From NCBI GenBank assembly GCA_013398955.1, contig VWPU01012738.1, positions 21,226-85,225 of the forward strand: a stretch of 64,000 bases of DNA, written 5' to 3'. Below the pieces are notes generated by a model, which saw only the letters and a list, made by a program, of their open reading frames with translations, had not been told where the DNA came from and ran no database searches. Positions within the stretch are counted from its first letter, which is position 1. Each line of letters opens with the position of its first letter. A program made the position numbers and the translations under genes. Source of the stretch: Callaeas wilsoni. Lineage: Eukaryota > Chordata > Aves > Passeriformes > Callaeidae. Positions 60,878 to 64,000 of this stretch are shown here, one piece after another.

Positions 60878-61112
60878 AAAGCAGATTTAAATTGGATATT
60901 GGGAAGAAATTCCTCCCTGAGAGGGTGCCAAGGCCCTGGCACAGGGTGCCCACAGCAGCTGTGGCTGCCCCTGGATCCCTGGCAGTGCCCAAGGCCAGGT
61001 TGGACATTGGGGCTTGGAGCAGCCTGGGATGGTGGAAGGTGTCCCTGCCATGGCAGAGAAAGAACAGGATGAGCTTCAAGGTCCCTTCCAACCCAAACCA
61101 TTCCATAAAATG
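60878..61112 (+). mobile_element. CR1 LINE 3'-end copy, sense
   Basis: The sense strand reads 'gcagatttaaattggatatt', 'gggaagaaattcctccctga', 'ccctggatccctggcagtgc', 'ggcttggagcagcctgggat', 'gtccctgccatggcagagaa' and 'caaggtcccttccaacccaa', then 'accattccataaaatg'. It is 5'-truncated. It extends a chance 269-codon plus frame, the longest in the window, which starts at TTG and whose C-terminal third is CR1. Confidence 0.95.
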
Positions 61113-61907
61113 TAGAAATGTTGGAGAAGGTATGAACCTGCCCTTGTAGAAACCAACAAAATAAGAAATCGTATTATTTTGATGTATCTGAGCAAATGAA
61201 TGGCTCCTGACCCAAATTACTTCTTGGAACAAAATAAAATACAAGTTCCCACAGCATTAAGAATGACCATCACAGAGATAAGAAGAGAAAAAGTTATTTT
61301 TTCTTGTTAAAATAGGGTTGCAATTTTAAATTTTCTCATAACTGAAGCCTGAGAGTCCATTTCCTAGGAATATTTTTTATTCCATTAAAGCTCTCCCTAT
61401 ACCTGCACACACTGATGCATGAAAGCAGTGGTTTGGGATGTTATTACATTCCAACAGCTGCTTGCTACTTTTCATTAAAAAGGGACAGACAGTGGAAATA
61501 ACATTTTTGAGCAGGAGGGGTGGAACCAAACCTGGAGAATATTTTGATAACCATGGTTATCAGGTATTCTACTTCTGGAAGTGAAAGGGGTTTTGACAAA
61601 GCAGCACGGGGGAATTGTGAGGGTGTCGCCATGGGATGGAGCTCGGAGTCGTGTCTTGGGAAATTCAGTCTTTGTCTGGGCAGGGGGGTTGGGAAAAACC
61701 TCAAATTCAAAGGCTCCAGTTTTGCAAGATATTGAGAATGACCTAAAATTAGGGATTGGGAGCTCTGCAGCTTCCCAGGCACAGCATGTGCCAAAGAAAA
61801 TGTTACAGTCAGCAAAAACGTGCCCAAACTGCAGCGAGACTCTGAATGAAGCCTTCGGAGAAGGAATTCCATCCACACCACCCTCCAGCTTTAGGTAAAC
61901 TCAAGGA
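61113..61907. other. Single-copy spacer between two sense CR1 pieces
   Basis: No gene is recognised. Overlapping frames on both strands at 61465-61898 have no recognised domain. Confidence 0.55.
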
Positions 61908-62066
61908 TTTCAACATCCCTGGAAGTGTCCAAGGCCAGGTTGGATGGTTTGGAGCAACCTGGGATAGTGCAAGGTGTCCCTGCCCATGGAACTGGATGAG
62001 CTTTAAGGTCCCTTCCAACCCAAACCCTGCTGGGACTGATTCCATAATTCCACGATCCTTGTAATT
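61908..62066 (+). mobile_element. CR1 LINE 3'-end fragment, sense
   Basis: The sense strand reads 'catccctggaagtgtccaag', 'gccaggttggatggtttgga', 'gcaacctgggatagtgcaag', 'gtgtccctgcccatggaact' and 'gagctttaaggtcccttcca', then 'acccaaaccctgctgggact', ending in decayed octamers ('gattccataattcc'). It is strongly 5'-truncated. Confidence 0.9.
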
Positions 62067-63772
62067 TCCTTGGTTTGATCCCATTTAAGTTGCAACATCA
62101 GACATCCTGGCACAACATCCCTCTCCCACCTGGATCTGGTATTTTTAAGGGGCATCCCTGCAATCCACACACGTGAAGTTAAATGTTCTTTTTATTTACA
62201 TTGAGAATTTGAGGGTAGAGTGGCAACGTTAGAAAGAGAAGCCTGGACTGATTCCAGGGCTGTATTTTCCTGCTACCAATATGAGCTCCTTGCTCCTCAT
62301 CCATAATTCCAGCAGGAGGGATAATGTAGGAAGCACAAGAAAAGTCCTGCAAAATTTCTCTCTGTGAGGAGAATCCATTTTCCTTCCTCTCCTCCAGGAA
62401 ATGTTTATTCCAGCAGAAGGCTGAAGGTATTTGCTAAGCAGAAAACTCTCCTGTTCATCCCAACAATTGGAGTGATGGAAAATGTCATGTCAGGAAGAAA
62501 ATTTGCTAGGAGTTCTCCTAATTATGCAAAAATGCTTCCTCATCACTGCGTTCCCTCTGTTAAAACTCAGTTTCCAGCTCTAATTGTTCCTTTGGGCTCC
62601 CCAGAGATCGGGATGCTGCTCCCTCCGAGCCATTCCAGCTCGGATCCCGCTGTCTCCAGAGCCTGCAGAGGAAATTCCAGGTTGTTTTGCAGTCAGGGAA
62701 GGTGGAAGTGGAAAAGAGCTGCACCCCTTTTTCCCCACAGCCTCACACTCCCACATTTTCCTGGGAAGAAGCAGCAGCACGAAGGGAATGATCATTTTCT
62801 ACATCAGACTCGGAAGGGAGGATAACAAATCCACATCTGGAAGTTTTCAGCGAGAAGAGGGAAAGTTATAAAAGGTACGGAATTAACAGAACACCTGAGG
62901 ATGGAGAGCAACAGATAAAACAAACTGAGAGCCCGGCCCCAGCTTGGTCCCCATTCCCTGAACACCAGCACGGATTGTGCTGCCTGACGGGGACATTGGA
63001 ATAAATCACTTTTATCCATGTGCTCCCTTAATGAATTTGGAGCATTGTGGAGGATACCTCTAGTCCATGGCAAACGGAGGGAGCTGGGCTGGCGGAGGGC
63101 TGGGCATGGAAAAGGGCTTATCTTTACCCTGCTGTTGGCTCAGGCTCAGGCTTTGCCATCTGGAGCAGCAAATATTTCGTGTGAAGAGAGCTCTCAACTG
63201 GGCTTGGACCACCAAGGATTGGACTGGGAAGGTTGGCCAGCAAATCTCCACCGGGCTGCTTCCAGGAATGACTTCAGCACGCCTGCCGAGAAGGGATGGG
63301 GACTCAGCCCCCCTGGAACTCCCAATCTGCCAGGGATACTTGTGGCCAGGGAGAAGGGAAAGTGCTGATATTCCAGCTAAATTTGGGTTTTTTAAAATCA
63401 AGCCCGTAACTGAAAGAATGGCCCTTTATACTCCTGATAATATCGGTGGCATCCAGCTCGGGGCTGGGATAAAAGAGCTGCAGTTTACCCAGTGAGGGCC
63501 CTGTTTAGCATTCCCTGCTGCCAGAAAAGTCCCATTGTCTCCAGCAGGAGCTTTGCCTGCCTAAAACAAAGAGAATTCTGAATAGGGACAGAAATAACCC
63601 GGCACAATCCCAGGCTCTCCATCCCTCCTCTCTCCCGGGGCCGGCAGCGGGCACTACCTGCCCTGGTCCTGGGAATTCCTGCAGATCCCCTGCCTGCATC
63701 CCGGGCTTCCCAACCACCATCACCTGCAGCTCCGTGGAAACACCCACGGGAGGTGACCTGGGGACCCAGTTT
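62067..63772. other. Single-copy DNA, GC-richer towards the right
   Basis: No gene is proven. Frames at 62364-62825, 63018-63495 (plus) and 62804-63073 (minus) overlap on both strands and have no recognised domain. About 63590-63770 is GC-rich, just before the LTR-like sequence. Confidence 0.55.
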
Positions 63773-64000
63773 TGTTAGCGTGGAAACACATAATCACTGG
63801 ATGATTATATGCAGGTGCTTTTATTGAAGAGCTCTGGGAATCAGGGGTACAGACAAACCCAAATCTGACTCCGACACGGATTTGAGATGGACACATTTTA
63901 TACTCTTTCTTTACATAATCATATGTTGATTATTAACTTGATATTGTTCTATTGTGTGTATTGTTTTTTGCTCAAGCATGAATTTAAGCCCCCTCTCCCC
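63773..64000 (-). mobile_element. Antisense ERV LTR-like sequence, cut by the window edge
   Basis: The sequence starts TGTTAG at 63773. TTTATT at 63820-63825 gives AATAAA on the minus strand. It is followed by 'gaagagctctgggaatcagg', 'ggtacagacaaacccaaatc' and 'tgactccgacacggatttga', and then an AT-rich stretch. The layout fits an avian ERV LTR read on the minus strand, with a short U5/R at the left and U3 running off the right edge. The segment at 26954 has the same order of landmarks. No coding sequence is visible. Confidence 0.55.

Noticed and set aside
60340..61149. Longest open frame in the window (269 codons, plus strand)
   Set aside because: It begins at TTG, has no recognised domain, and its last third is CR1 3' untranslated sequence.
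63018..63368. Plus frame with a hydrophobic LIFTLLLAQAQA segment like a signal peptide
   Set aside because: The hydrophobic stretch lies over 30 residues from the ATG, no domain follows, and another frame is open across the same bases.
1..64000. CRISPR array, operon, prophage or tRNA genes
   Set aside because: No direct-repeat/spacer series, dense gene layout or tRNA-like fold was seen. Repeat content is vertebrate (avian CR1).

Overview
This window looks like 64 kb of non-coding bird nuclear DNA, either intergenic or from a long intron. About two dozen fragments are recognisable as the 3' end of CR1 LINEs, by phrases such as 'ccttccaacccaaacca' and 'gttggactcgatgatc' or their complements. 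CR1 dominates avian genomes. The style (many short 5'-truncated copies plus ERV LTR pieces, no mammalian SINEs) suggests a songbird, but the species is inference. No bacterial, plasmid, phage or CRISPR structure is present.

No protein-coding gene can be supported. The longer open frames are CR1-derived, lie on tandem repeats, begin at non-ATG codons, or look like chance frames in GC-rich stretches. I recognise no tRNA, rRNA or snRNA gene. Two weak coding-like signals are reported as findings only: a 36-base exon-like segment in a small CpG-dense patch near 24.9 kb, and a 185-codon ATG frame near 43.1-43.6 kb.

Layout: 0-12 kb is mostly single-copy DNA with CR1 pieces (2.8, 6.2, 11.0 kb) and a three-copy tandem repeat at 5.1-5.5 kb. 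At 12.2-13.8 kb three repeats lie side by side: the longest CR1 (retaining the reverse-transcriptase end), a 55-bp minisatellite with three-unit higher-order periodicity, and a probable solo LTR. From 14 to 39 kb there is single-copy DNA with scattered CR1 ends on both strands and a possible ERV LTR near 27 kb. At 39-43 kb there is a CR1 containing the only N base, an AT-rich non-repetitive block, a perfect 42-bp T/A palindrome and two more CR1 copies. From 43 to 64 kb single-copy DNA is broken by CR1 pieces, and an antisense LTR runs off the right edge.

The most interesting non-repeat signals are possible regulatory DNA: a CCAAT palindrome abutting an octamer (36.97 kb), homeodomain-type TAATTA clusters (24.1 kb), a hairpin block (39.7 kb) and a TGTCAC palindrome cluster (49.6 kb). 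All rest on motif reading alone and need alignment to other birds. I found no convincing undescribed system.
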